Assembly (NCBI GenBank): GCA_040878185.1
Contig: JBBDMS010000013.1
Span: forward strand, 1-36,743
DNA from: JAWXBK01 sp040878185
Lineage (GTDB): Bacteria; Pseudomonadota; Alphaproteobacteria; Dongiales; Dongiaceae
Reading direction: 5' to 3'
Length of the DNA: 36,743 nucleotides
Made by a program: the position numbers and the translations under genes. This document shows, piece after piece, positions 22,515 through 30,706 of the stretch. Position 1 is the stretch's first letter. Each line of letters starts with the position of its first letter. The notes under the pieces were generated by a model. That model was not told the DNA's origin. It did not search any database and saw only the letters and a list, made by a program, of their open reading frames with translations.

Positions 22515-24476
22515 ATGAGTAAGGTTATCGGTATCGATCTCGGCACGACGAATTCCTGCGTCGCCGTGATGGAAGGCAAGGACGCAAAGGTCATCGAGAA
22601 CGCCGAAGGCGCACGCACCACGCCCTCGATGGTCAGCTTCAGCGAATCCGCCGAACGGCTGGTCGGCCAGCCGGCCAAGCGTCAGGCGGTCACCAATCCC
22701 GAACGCACCCTCTTTGCGATCAAGCGTCTGATCGGTCGTCGCTACGACGATCCGCTGGTCGAAAAAGACAAGGACATGGTGCCGTACAACATCGTCGGCG
22801 GCGACAATGGCGACGCCTGGGTCGAGGTCGATGGCAAGAAATATTCGCCCTCGCAGGTCTCGGCTTTCATCCTGCAGAAGATGAAAGAGACCGCCGAGAA
22901 CTATCTCGGCGAGAAGGTCACGCAGGCGGTCATCACCGTTCCCGCGTACTTCAACGATTCGCAGCGTCAGGCCACCAAGGATGCCGGCAAGATCGCCGGG
23001 CTCGAGGTGCTTCGCATCATCAACGAGCCGACGGCGGCGGCACTCGCCTACGGGCTCGAGAAGAAGAACAGCGGCACGATCGCGGTCTATGACCTCGGCG
23101 GCGGCACGTTCGACGTCTCGGTGCTCGAAATCGGCGACGGCGTGTTCGAGGTGAAGTCGACCAACGGCGACACGTTCCTCGGCGGCGAAGATTTCGACCG
23201 GCGCATCATCGACTATCTCGCCGACGAATTCAAAAAAGAGCAGGGCATCGACCTGCGCAAGGACAAGCTCGCGCTGCAGCGTCTGAAAGAAGCGGCCGAG
23301 AAGGCGAAGATCGAACTCAGCTCGTCGGTGCAGACCGAAGTCAATCTGCCGTTCATCACGGCGGACCAGGCCGGTCCGAAGCATCTCAACATCAAGCTGA
23401 CGCGCGCCAAGCTCGAGGCTTTGGTCGACGATCTGATCCAGAAGACGATCCAGCCCTGCAAGGCGGCGCTCAAGGATGCCGGCCTGAAGGCCTCGGAAAT
23501 CGACGAGGTGATCCTGGTCGGCGGCATGACGCGCATGCCCAAGGTGATCGAGACCGTGAAGAACTTCTTCGGGCGCGAGCCGCATCGCGGCGTCAACCCG
23601 GACGAAGTGGTCGCGATCGGGGCGGCGATCCAGGGCGGCGTCCTCAAGGGCGAAGTCAAGGATGTGCTGCTGCTCGACGTGACGCCGCTCTCGCTCGGTA
23701 TCGAAACGCTCGGCGGCGTGTTCACGCGGCTGATCGAACGCAACACCACGATCCCGACTCGCAAGAGCCAGACCTTCTCGACCGCCGAGGACAATCAGAA
23801 CGCGGTGACGATCCGCGTGTTCCAGGGCGAACGCGAGATGGCGGCGGACAACAAGATGCTCGGCCAGTTCGATCTGGTCGGCATTCCGCCCTCGCCGCGC
23901 GGCATTCCGCAGATCGAGGTGACGTTCGACATCGACGCGAACGGCATCGTCTCGGTTTCGGCCAAGGACAAGGCGACCAACAAGGAACAGCAGATCCGCA
24001 TCCAGGCTTCGGGCGGTCTCTCGGACACCGACATCGACAAGATGGTGAAGGATGCCGAGTCGAACGCGGCCGAGGACAAGAAGCGGCGCCGGCTGGCCGA
24101 AGCGAAGAACCAGGCCGACAGCCTGATTCACGCGACGGAAAAGAACCTGAAGGAGTACGGCGACAAGATCGACGCCTCCGATCGCCAGTCGATCGAAAGC
24201 TCGATTGCCGAACTCCGCACCGCGCTCGAAACCGACGATGCCGACAAGATCGAAGGCAAGTCGCAGAACCTGACCCAGCTCGCGATGAAACTGGGTGAGG
24301 CGATGTACAAGGCCCAGCAGGCGGAAAGCGGGCCCGGCGCTGGTGCCGGCGACGCCGGCGAGGGCCCGGGCGGGCCGGGTGCGTCGAAGGACGGCCCCCG
24401 GGATGGCCCACGGGATGGCGTCGTCGACGCCGATTTCGAAGAGGTCGACGAGAACCGCAAGGACAAGTCGGCCTGA
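22515..24476 (+). CDS. dnaK: Chaperone DnaK (Hsp70)
   Basis: DnaK is the ATP-driven Hsp70 that binds exposed hydrophobic stretches of client proteins. The 653 residues are slightly above the usual 635-640. The nucleotide-binding domain shows IGIDLGTTNSCVAVMEG, VITVPAYFNDSQRQATKDAG, INEPTAAALAYG, AVYDLGGGTFDVSVLEIG and VILVGGMTRMPKV. The linker VLLLDVTPLSLGIETLGG is intact. The C-terminus ends in a Gly/Pro/Ala run, then GPRDGPRDG, then the conserved DADFEEVDE followed by a nine-residue NRKDKSA-type tail. AAAGGAG lies before the start. It is preceded by an RpoH promoter and followed, after a strong hairpin, by dnaJ. Confidence 0.98.
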   Translation: MSKVIGIDLGTTNSCVAVMEGKDAKVIENAEGARTTPSMVSFSESAERLVGQPAKRQAVTNPERTLFAIKRLIGRRYDDPLVEKDKDMVPYNIVGGDNGDAWVEVDGKKYSPSQVSAFILQKMKETAENYLGEKVTQAVITVPAYFNDSQRQATKDAGKIAGLEVLRIINEPTAAALAYGLEKKNSGTIAVYDLGGGTFDVSVLEIGDGVFEVKSTNGDTFLGGEDFDRRIIDYLADEFKKEQGIDLRKDKLALQRLKEAAEKAKIELSSSVQTEVNLPFITADQAGPKHLNIKLTRAKLEALVDDLIQKTIQPCKAALKDAGLKASEIDEVILVGGMTRMPKVIETVKNFFGREPHRGVNPDEVVAIGAAIQGGVLKGEVKDVLLLDVTPLSLGIETLGGVFTRLIERNTTIPTRKSQTFSTAEDNQNAVTIRVFQGEREMAADNKMLGQFDLVGIPPSPRGIPQIEVTFDIDANGIVSVSAKDKATNKEQQIRIQASGGLSDTDIDKMVKDAESNAAEDKKRRRLAEAKNQADSLIHATEKNLKEYGDKIDASDRQSIESSIAELRTALETDDADKIEGKSQNLTQLAMKLGEAMYKAQQAESGPGAGAGDAGEGPGGPGASKDGPRDGPRDGVVDADFEEVDENRKDKSA

Positions 24477-24488
24477 CCCAAGCAACGA

Positions 24489-24515
24489 GGGGCGGTCGCG
24501 CGAAGCGACCGCCCC
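24489..24515 (+). terminator. Strong GC hairpin between dnaK and dnaJ
   Basis: GGGGCGGTCGC (24489-24499) pairs perfectly with GCGACCGCCCC (24505-24515) over an 11-base stem with a GCGAA loop. GTTTCC follows, so the U-tract is short. It may be a partial terminator that lowers dnaJ relative to dnaK, or a 3'-end stabiliser of the dnaK message. Confidence 0.65.
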
Positions 24516-24551
24516 GTTTCCTGCCGGATGTTTTGCCGATGAAATCCTGAC

Positions 24552-25706
24552 ATGGCCAAGCAGGACTATTACGAAACGCTCGGGGTCGCGCGCGATACGC
24601 AAACCGACGCGATCAAGAAGGCGTATCGCAAGCTCGCCATGCAGTTCCATCCGGATCGCAATCCGGGCGATGGCAAGGCCGAGCAGAAATTCAAGGAAAT
24701 CAACGAAGCCTACGACGTCCTCAAGGACGAGCAGAAGCGCGCGGCCTATGACCGGTTCGGTCAAGCGGCGTTCGACGGCGCGGGTCCGGCCGCGGGCGGT
24801 TTCCGTCAGGGCGGTTTCGGTGCCGGCGGATTTGCCGACATCTTCGACGAGATGTTCGGCGACTTCATGGGTCAGCGGCGCGGCGGCGGCGCCGGCGCGG
24901 GGCAGAGCGGCCAGCGCGGCGCCGATCTGCGTTTCAACATGCGCATCTCGCTCGAAGAAGCATTCACCGGTCGGGCCGCGACGATCCGCGTACCGAGTTC
25001 GACGATCTGCGAAGATTGCAGCGGCAGCGGCGCCGAGAAAGGCACCGACCCGGTCACCTGCACGCTCTGTCAGGGCCGCGGTCGCGTGCGTCAGTCGCAG
25101 GGCCTGTTCACGTTCGAGCGCACCTGTCCGCAATGCAATGGCGGCGGCCGCATCATCGAGAAGCCGTGCAAGACCTGTAGTGGTGCCGGCCGCGTACGCC
25201 GCGAGAAGACGCTCAACGTCAATATTCCGCCCGGCGTCGAGGAGGGCACGCGCATCCGTCTTACCGGCGAGGGCGAGGCGGGGATGCGCGGCGCGCCGCC
25301 CGGCGATCTCTACATCTTCCTCGATGTCGCGCCGCATGCGCTGTTCGAGCGCGACGGGGCCGATCTGCATTGCCAGGCGACGATCCCGATGATGCAGGCG
25401 ACGCTGGGCGACTCGATCGACCTGCCGTCGATCGATGGCGGCAAGGCGCGCATCTCGATTCCCGCGGGCGCGCAGTCCGGCCAGCGGCTCCGGCTCAAGG
25501 GCAAGGGCATGAGCGTCCTGCGTTCGAGCGCGCGCGGCGATCTCTATGTCGAGCTGATGGTCGAGACGCCGGTCAACCTGACCAAGAAGCAACAGGAGAT
25601 TCTGCAGTCGTTCAAGGAGGCGGGCGGCGCCGACCGGAAGCACAGTCCGAAGGCGCAGAGTTTTCGCGAACGGTTGAAATCGATCCGCGACGAGATCAAG
25701 GAATAG
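24552..25706 (+). CDS. dnaJ: Co-chaperone DnaJ (Hsp40, type I)
   Basis: DnaJ delivers clients to DnaK and stimulates its ATPase. The 384 residues are typical (about 375-380). The J domain starts KQDYYETLGVARDTQ and has the essential HPD at 33-35. A Gly/Phe-rich region with GGFRQGGFGAGGFADIFDEMFGDF follows. The zinc region has four CxxCxGxG units: CEDCSGSG, CTLCQGRG, CPQCNGGG and CKTCSGAG; all eight cysteines are present. The C-terminal substrate domains are complete (for example VNIPPGVEEGTRIRLTGEGE). It lies 75 bases behind dnaK, with a hairpin in between. Confidence 0.98.
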   Translation: MAKQDYYETLGVARDTQTDAIKKAYRKLAMQFHPDRNPGDGKAEQKFKEINEAYDVLKDEQKRAAYDRFGQAAFDGAGPAAGGFRQGGFGAGGFADIFDEMFGDFMGQRRGGGAGAGQSGQRGADLRFNMRISLEEAFTGRAATIRVPSSTICEDCSGSGAEKGTDPVTCTLCQGRGRVRQSQGLFTFERTCPQCNGGGRIIEKPCKTCSGAGRVRREKTLNVNIPPGVEEGTRIRLTGEGEAGMRGAPPGDLYIFLDVAPHALFERDGADLHCQATIPMMQATLGDSIDLPSIDGGKARISIPAGAQSGQRLRLKGKGMSVLRSSARGDLYVELMVETPVNLTKKQQEILQSFKEAGGADRKHSPKAQSFRERLKSIRDEIKE

Positions 25707-25742
25707 CGAATCCGCCTTGCCGGTCGCGCCCGCCCGACGCGA

Positions 25743-26243
25743 TCACGGTGCGAGCGTCTCCGCCTCTGGCTGAACGCGTCTCGTGTCGATCAGCACCGAC
25801 AGCAGCAGGGCGACAAAGCCCGCAACCTTGATCGCGGCGATGCCCGCATGCCCCCATTCCCATCGCTGGCGGACCGCCTCGAAATCGGGTGGCACGAATT
25901 CCGTCGACCAGCTTCCCATGACCGTGTTCATGGGTGCCACGACCATGAACCAGACGGCGAGGGCGAGCGCGAGCAGCGCGGTTCCGGCAATCGCGAAATA
26001 GCGCGCGCTGCGGCGGCCGATCAGCAGCCAGACGAGTACGAAGGACGCGACGATCGCGCCGACGTCGACGATCGGGCCGACACTGCCAAAGAAGCGATAG
26101 AGGCCGCCGAGGACGGTAGTCTGCAGCCAGAGTGCCGGCTCCCATGAAAGCCGGACCGGCATTGCCATCACATGGCAGAAGGTGACGGCCATGCTGAGCG
26201 CTGCCAGCAGGAGCGTCACGAGGCGCCAGAGCATGAGAGCCAT
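25743..26243 (-). CDS. DUF1772-like integral membrane protein
   Basis: This protein of 166 residues (from ATG 26243) has four likely membrane helices: about 4-24, 45-72, 80-103 and 135-155. The region FCHVMAMPVRLSWEPALW after helix 1, and PMNTVMGSWSTEF...RWEWGHAGIAAIKV before helix 4, fit the pattern of DUF1772 (anthrone-oxygenase-like) proteins, which share an N-x-x-x-x-x-W and an R-W-x-x-x-H motif. The match is by eye and the function in bacteria is unknown. A longer frame exists to 26339 but the added 32 residues do not look like a signal or a domain. It is convergent with dnaJ (36-base gap) and divergent from pyrE. Confidence 0.6.
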   Translation of the reverse strand: MALMLWRLVTLLLAALSMAVTFCHVMAMPVRLSWEPALWLQTTVLGGLYRFFGSVGPIVDVGAIVASFVLVWLLIGRRSARYFAIAGTALLALALAVWFMVVAPMNTVMGSWSTEFVPPDFEAVRQRWEWGHAGIAAIKVAGFVALLLSVLIDTRRVQPEAETLAP

Positions 26244-26449
26244 AGCCGTCGGTTCCCTGAGTGAATGACCCGCCTGATCCCGGTCGGAAATGGGGATGGC
26301 AGCGCAATTCGACAAGGGACGATTGTGGCCCGTTCGCATGCGGTTGGACAGCGGCGCATCGCGGTCTTAAGTTCCGCCGCACGTTTCCATCGCCGGGTGG
26401 CGCTCGATCAACAAGCGAGCCCGGCGAGCCCCGCGCGAGGTACAGCCCC

Positions 26450-27052
26450 ATGACCGATACCGCCTTGAAAACTGCCCGCTCGGCGCTGCATCCCGGTCCG
26501 GCCCGCGACCGGCTGAATGCACTCATCCGCGAGCGCTCGCTGCTGGCCGGCGAATTCACCCTCGCCTCGGGCAAGGCGAGCGGATTCTTCTTCAACATGA
26601 AGCGCACGATGCTCGATCCCGAAGGCGCCTGGCTGATCGCCGACGGATTCCTCGATCTGATGGGCGATATCGATTGCGAATATGTCGGCGGCCTCGCAAT
26701 GGGTGCGATCCCGCTGGTCGCGACCGTGGCGGCCCGCTCGTTCGAACGCGGCCGGCCGGTCTCGGCCTTCTTCGTGCGCAAGGAAGCAAAGGACCACGGC
26801 ACGATGGATCTGATCGAAGGTCTGCTCGAAGACAAATCGCGCGTCGTGCTGCTCGAAGACGTGACGACGACCGGCGGGTCGAGCCTGAAGGCGGCGGCGG
26901 TCTGCCGCGCGCGCAGTTGCATTGTCTCGCATGTGCTGACGATCGTCGATCGCGAGCAGGGTGCGACCGAGAACTTCGCCCGCGAGGGCATCGAGCTGCG
27001 CGCACTCTATCGGCGCAGCGACTTTGCGGACGCGGCCGCTGTGTCCCGATGA
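26450..27052 (+). CDS. pyrE: Orotate phosphoribosyltransferase
   Basis: PyrE makes orotidine 5'-monophosphate from orotate and PRPP, the fifth step of pyrimidine synthesis. The 200-residue product has FTLASGKASGFFFNMK near the N-terminus (orotate-binding region), AMGAIPLVATVAA, the flexible catalytic loop FFVRKEAKDHGT at about 107-118 and the PRPP motif VVLLEDVTTTGGSS at 132-145. The start at ATG 26450 gives the family length; the frame is open upstream but not family-like. Its TGA overlaps the dapB ATG as ATGA, so pyrE and dapB are coupled. Confidence 0.95.
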   Translation: MTDTALKTARSALHPGPARDRLNALIRERSLLAGEFTLASGKASGFFFNMKRTMLDPEGAWLIADGFLDLMGDIDCEYVGGLAMGAIPLVATVAARSFERGRPVSAFFVRKEAKDHGTMDLIEGLLEDKSRVVLLEDVTTTGGSSLKAAAVCRARSCIVSHVLTIVDREQGATENFAREGIELRALYRRSDFADAAAVSR

Positions 27053-27867
27053 GCGACATGACCATCGGCATGAAGGTAGGAATCGTGGGCTGCGCCGGCC
27101 GCATGGGCCGGATGCTGATCCGCATCGTCGGTGAAACCGACGGCGCGCGCGTTGCCGGCGGCACCGAAAGGCCGGGCTCGGAACATGCCGGCGCTGATCT
27201 CGGTACGCTGGCCGGGCTGCCGCCGCTCGGTATGCGCACCGGCGAGGATGCCGACGCGCTCTTCGCCGCGGTCGATGCCGTGCTCGATTTCACGACGCCG
27301 AAGGCGAGCCTCGCGCATGCGAAGCTCGCGGCGAAACACCGGAAGATCCATGTCGTCGGCACCACCGGCATGGGCAATGATGATGTCGCGGCGCTGAAGC
27401 GCGCCGCCGCCGAGACCGCGATCGTATTCGCGCCGAACATGTCGCTCGGTCTCAATCTGCTGCTGGCTTTGGTCGAGCGCGCGGCGCATTCGCTCGATGC
27501 CGGTTGGGATATCGAGATCGTCGAGATGCATCACCGCATGAAGGTCGACGCGCCGTCGGGTACCGCGCTTGCGCTCGGCCGCGCCGCCGCCAAAGGCCGC
27601 GGCGTGCCGCTCGACGAGGTCGCGGTCAAGACGCGCGACGGCGTCACCGGCGCACGCGAGACCGGCACGATCGGCTTTGCGACCCTGCGCGGCGGCGACG
27701 TGGTCGGCGAGCATCGCGTAATCCTGGCGGCCGATGGCGAGCGCATCGAGCTCGGTCATGTCGCGACCGATCGCGCGATCTTCGCGCGCGGTGCCGTGCG
27801 CGCCGCCGTGTGGGCGAAAGGCAAGCCGGCCGGGCTCTATGCGATGAAGGACGTGCTCGGGCTTTAG
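27049..27867 (+). CDS. dapB: 4-hydroxy-tetrahydrodipicolinate reductase
   Basis: DapB reduces hydroxy-tetrahydrodipicolinate with NAD(P)H in the lysine and diaminopimelate pathway, which feeds peptidoglycan. The 272-residue product has the dinucleotide loop VGIVGCAGRMGRM (10-22), LDFTTP (79-84), VVGTTG (102-107), FAPNMSLG (127-134) and the substrate/catalytic signature MHHRMKVDAPSGTA (160-173) with His161 and Lys165. Everything expected is present. It overlaps pyrE by four bases. The stop is 9 bases from that of the convergent DUF2244 gene. Confidence 0.96.
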   Translation: MSDMTIGMKVGIVGCAGRMGRMLIRIVGETDGARVAGGTERPGSEHAGADLGTLAGLPPLGMRTGEDADALFAAVDAVLDFTTPKASLAHAKLAAKHRKIHVVGTTGMGNDDVAALKRAAAETAIVFAPNMSLGLNLLLALVERAAHSLDAGWDIEIVEMHHRMKVDAPSGTALALGRAAAKGRGVPLDEVAVKTRDGVTGARETGTIGFATLRGGDVVGEHRVILAADGERIELGHVATDRAIFARGAVRAAVWAKGKPAGLYAMKDVLGL

Positions 27868-27876
27868 GCAGCGCGG

Positions 27877-28560
27877 TTACGCCGACCCCATCTCCCGCAG
27901 CCGTGCGAGTTCGGCGCGCAACGCGTTCGCGAATTCGAGCCGCTCGTCGGGCGAGAGAAACGCGCCGATCGACAGCGACTTCCCGTGCGAGGTCAGCATC
28001 AGGCGGCTGTCGGTATCCGGCGGATCGGCGATCGAGACCTTGAGCCAGTAAGGCTGGAACGACCAGCGCCGGATCGTCCCGTCCTGCAGGCGCCGTTCGA
28101 TCTCGAGCGATGAGGCGGTCAGCCTGATGCGTTCGCGAATGCGCCCGCTGCGATAATTGAGACGGAACAGCAGATAGAAAAGCCCGATCTCGATCACGCC
28201 GAACCCGGTCACCGGCCAGGCGCCGGCGAGCAGGAACGCCATCCCGCCGACGAAGCCGACCGCGGCGATCGCACCCATCATGATCGTAAAGCCGGTTGGC
28301 GACAGGCTGCGATGCGGCGTCAGCACGGCATCGAACAGCGCAGGGGGGGAAAGCGCGGGCGCATCGGCAGCGTTGAGCGCCGCGGACGGCGCCGATGCCC
28401 CGGGAAGGTCGGCGTCGGCAACGGCCGCTTCGTCGACCGGCAGACCGGCGGACCCGTCGGCGGCTGGCGCGGCACCGGTATTCGGCACTGCGCCGGACGT
28501 GGACGGTGCAGCTTTCGCCGGCGCGCGGTCTTCGTTCTCGCTGCTGTTCGGCTGCGTCAT
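27877..28560 (-). CDS. DUF2244 family membrane protein with a long low-complexity N-terminus
   Basis: This 227-residue protein has a polar Ala/Pro/Ser/Asp-rich first part (about 1-75), then the DUF2244 domain: LTPHRSLSPTGFTIMMGAIA, two membrane helices (about 90-110 and 115-135, including GAWPVTGFGVIEIGLFYLLFRLNYRSG) and a soluble C-terminal part with a WSFQPYWLKVSI strand and a SLSIGAFLSPDERLEFANAL stretch. The family function is unknown; in alphaproteobacteria it is common beside nth and dapB, as here. The first 75 residues exceed the usual domain and are not conserved in kind. It is divergent from nth across about 95 bases. Confidence 0.82.
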   Translation of the reverse strand: MTQPNSSENEDRAPAKAAPSTSGAVPNTGAAPAADGSAGLPVDEAAVADADLPGASAPSAALNAADAPALSPPALFDAVLTPHRSLSPTGFTIMMGAIAAVGFVGGMAFLLAGAWPVTGFGVIEIGLFYLLFRLNYRSGRIRERIRLTASSLEIERRLQDGTIRRWSFQPYWLKVSIADPPDTDSRLMLTSHGKSLSIGAFLSPDERLEFANALRAELARLREMGSA

Positions 28561-28655
28561 TCTTCGCCAATATGAGCCGCCTGCCGGGGGAAGGAAAGCA
28601 CGCAGCGCTGCGCCGCAAATCCCTCGGCTTGCCCGGATTGTAGGGAGTCGTGCGC

Positions 28656-29402
28656 ATGAAACCCGCCTTGGTCGAGGAGTTCTTTCGCCGGCTCGAGGCG
28701 CGCAATCCCGATCCGCGCGGCGAACTCGAGCACATCAATCCCTATACGCTGCTGGTTGCCGTTATCCTCTCGGCGCAGGCGACCGATGCCGGCGTCAACA
28801 AGGCGACCGAGCCGCTGTTCCGGATCGTCGTTTCACCCGAGAAGATGCTGGCGCTTGGCGAGGACGGGCTGAAGCGCTACATCCGGACGATCGGCCTGTT
28901 CAACGCCAAGGCGAAGAACGTGATCGCGATGAGCCGCATGCTGATCGACGAGCATGGCGGCGTCGTGCCGGCCGATCGCGAGGCATTGGAGAAACTGCCG
29001 GGCGTCGGGCGCAAGACCGCGAACGTCGTGCTCAATATCGCGTTCGCCCATCCGACGATGGCGGTCGACACGCATATCTTCAGGGTCGGCAACCGCACCG
29101 GGCTCGCGCCCGGCAAAACGCCGCTCCATGTCGAACTCGCGCTCGAGAAAGCGGTGCCCGACAAATACAAGCTGCACGCCCATCACTGGCTGATCCTGCA
29201 CGGACGCTATATCTGCAAGGCGCGCAAGCCGGATTGTCCGATCTGTCCGGTGATCGATCTCTGCGCCTTCAGGGACAAGACGCCGCCGGCCGACATGGAA
29301 ATACGCCCGGCAACGAAGCGTGCCGTCGCTTCCGTCGCGAAGCCGAAATCAAAACCGAAGGCAAAGACCAAGGCGCCCGCGCGCTCGCGCAGGCAGCGCT
29401 GA
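28656..29402 (+). CDS. nth: Endonuclease III (DNA glycosylase/AP lyase)
   Basis: Nth removes oxidised pyrimidines from DNA and cuts the backbone. With ATG 28656 (AGGGAG 8 bases upstream) the catalytic residues fall at Lys120, in the helix-hairpin-helix LEKLPGVGRKTANVVL, and Asp138, in AVDTHIFRVGNRTG, the same numbers as in E. coli. The iron-sulphur loop is C-x6-C-x2-C-x5-C (CKARKPDCPICPVIDLC), intact. A GTG two codons earlier at 28650 is an alternative start but would put the ribosome site too close. The C-terminus carries about 35 extra residues rich in Lys and Pro. It is convergent with the lipoprotein gene, 6 bases away. Confidence 0.96.
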   Translation: MKPALVEEFFRRLEARNPDPRGELEHINPYTLLVAVILSAQATDAGVNKATEPLFRIVVSPEKMLALGEDGLKRYIRTIGLFNAKAKNVIAMSRMLIDEHGGVVPADREALEKLPGVGRKTANVVLNIAFAHPTMAVDTHIFRVGNRTGLAPGKTPLHVELALEKAVPDKYKLHAHHWLILHGRYICKARKPDCPICPVIDLCAFRDKTPPADMEIRPATKRAVASVAKPKSKPKAKTKAPARSRRQR

Positions 29403-29408
29403 TCCGGT

Positions 29409-29837
29409 TCAGGTGCCGGCCGTTGCCGGCCAGGGCTGGCGCGCGGCATGGACGGCGGCGATGCAGGCGCCGGGTGCCTGCGAGGCGCCGAGTGAATCGC
29501 GTGCCTCGAGATAGAGCACGCGCAGTGCGCCGGATTCCTCGTAGAGATAGAGATCGAGCACGCAGCCTTCGGCACGGTACTGCCAGATCTCGGCCGCCTT
29601 CGCGCGCATCAGGAAAACCGGTTTGCCGAGTTGAGCCGTCAGCCGGTCGCTGTCGAGACCGATGATCGCTTCGGGCAGCGGCGGCGGTTCGACGGGCGCG
29701 ACCGCCACCGGCGTGTCGGTCACGGGAACCAGCGCCGCGACATTCGTCGACGTCTGCGGCGCGGTGCAGGCGCCAAGCAGGAGAAGCATTGCGAACGGCA
29801 GCAGACTTGCACGCGTTGCCGCGCGCGGGTTCGGCAT
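29409..29837 (-). CDS. Small outer-membrane-type lipoprotein
   Basis: This protein of 142 residues (from ATG 29837) opens MPNPRAATRASLLPFAMLLLLGACTAPQ, with a lipobox (LLGAC, Cys at about 24). A Val/Pro/Ala-rich linker follows. The C-terminal part reads IIGLDSDRLTAQLGKPVFLMRAKAAEIWQYR, then CVLDLYLYEESGALRVLYLEARD, a two-cysteine, SmpA/OmlA-like beta-rich pattern, but the family is not certain. It lies 37 bases behind the bactofilin gene on the same strand. An upstream ATG at 29897 would overlap the bactofilin gene. Confidence 0.65.
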   Translation of the reverse strand: MPNPRAATRASLLPFAMLLLLGACTAPQTSTNVAALVPVTDTPVAVAPVEPPPLPEAIIGLDSDRLTAQLGKPVFLMRAKAAEIWQYRAEGCVLDLYLYEESGALRVLYLEARDSLGASQAPGACIAAVHAARQPWPATAGT

Positions 29838-29874
29838 CCGGCCGGCCTGCGTCAGAGAATCCTGCGAATGCGCG

Positions 29875-30612
29875 TCAGCGGTCCGGGGCGCCGTCATCGG
29901 CGCCACCGCTGCCGGCCCCATAGCTCATGGGATCGGTCTTGGAGCGGAAGCCGTCGCCTTCGGCGAGCGGCCTCATATCGCCCGCGATCACGCCGCCGCG
30001 TTCGATTTCGATTTCGCTGTACCGGACCGATCCAACGATATGGCCGGTCGCGCGCACCATCAGCCGCTGGCGCACGATGAGATCGCCTTCGAAGCGGCCG
30101 CTGATATCGGCGACATCGATCGTCGCCGCGCCCTTGAACAAACCATCCTTCAGGATCTCGATCGAATGGCTGTCGGTCAGCGAGGCTTCGACCTTGCCTT
30201 CGACGACGAGTTTTTCGCAGGCCTTGATCTCGCCCGAGAGCACGATCTGTTTGCCGACGATGAGTTTCTTGCCGTCGAGTTCGCTCGACGAGCGTTCCTC
30301 GCGGCGCGGTTCTTCGGTGCGACGCGGGGGCGTCGGCGCCGCGATGCTTTCGCCGCGCCGCGCCGGATCGGTGATATGCGCCGTCGGATGCAAAGCGGGT
30401 GCGCTCGGATGCGAGGCCGGTGCGCTCGGATGAGCCGCCATATGCGCGGTTGCCACCGGCGTCGCCGAAAGCGGTGCCGACGGCCGCGGCGGTGCGGTCA
30501 CCATATCGGGGCGCGGATAGGCGCGGGGCTGGGCGTTTTCACGCGGCGGCTCGTTTTCGCCACCGGGTTTGGCAGGAATGTCGTTGGGCTGCCGCCGTCC
30601 GAACAGGGCCAT
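29875..30612 (-). CDS. Bactofilin
   Basis: Bactofilins are beta-helical cytoskeletal proteins that polymerise without nucleotide and help place cell-wall or stalk machinery. The conserved domain occupies about residues 110-215: GKKLIVGKQIVLSGEIKACEKLVVEGKVEASL, then ILKDGLFKGAATIDVADISGRFEGDLIVRQRLMV and ATGHIVGSVRYSEIEIERGGVIAGDM, the regular short beta-turns of the fold. The first 100 residues are Pro/Ala/His/Arg-rich with an 8-residue repeat (HPSAPAS, HPSAPAL, HPTAH at about 61-79). GAGGGGA lies before the ATG. The downstream lipoprotein and upstream EI24-like gene are on the same strand; a link is not shown. Confidence 0.9.
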   Translation of the reverse strand: MALFGRRQPNDIPAKPGGENEPPRENAQPRAYPRPDMVTAPPRPSAPLSATPVATAHMAAHPSAPASHPSAPALHPTAHITDPARRGESIAAPTPPRRTEEPRREERSSSELDGKKLIVGKQIVLSGEIKACEKLVVEGKVEASLTDSHSIEILKDGLFKGAATIDVADISGRFEGDLIVRQRLMVRATGHIVGSVRYSEIEIERGGVIAGDMRPLAEGDGFRSKTDPMSYGAGSGGADDGAPDR

Positions 30613-30706
30613 GAATTCCCCTCTTTCCGGCCCGCCTCAAAAGGCAGGCGCCGAGTTTGACGTGTCGCTGAATTGGTTCTCATTCTCGTCCTCATGGGGG
30701 AAAGAT

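Noticed and set aside
22473..25643. Very long open frame (over 1000 codons) antisense to dnaK and dnaJ
   Set aside because: It mirrors highly conserved chaperone genes; long antisense frames are expected from the codon bias of GC-rich genes. The translation is Arg/Ala/Asp/Val-rich with no domain.
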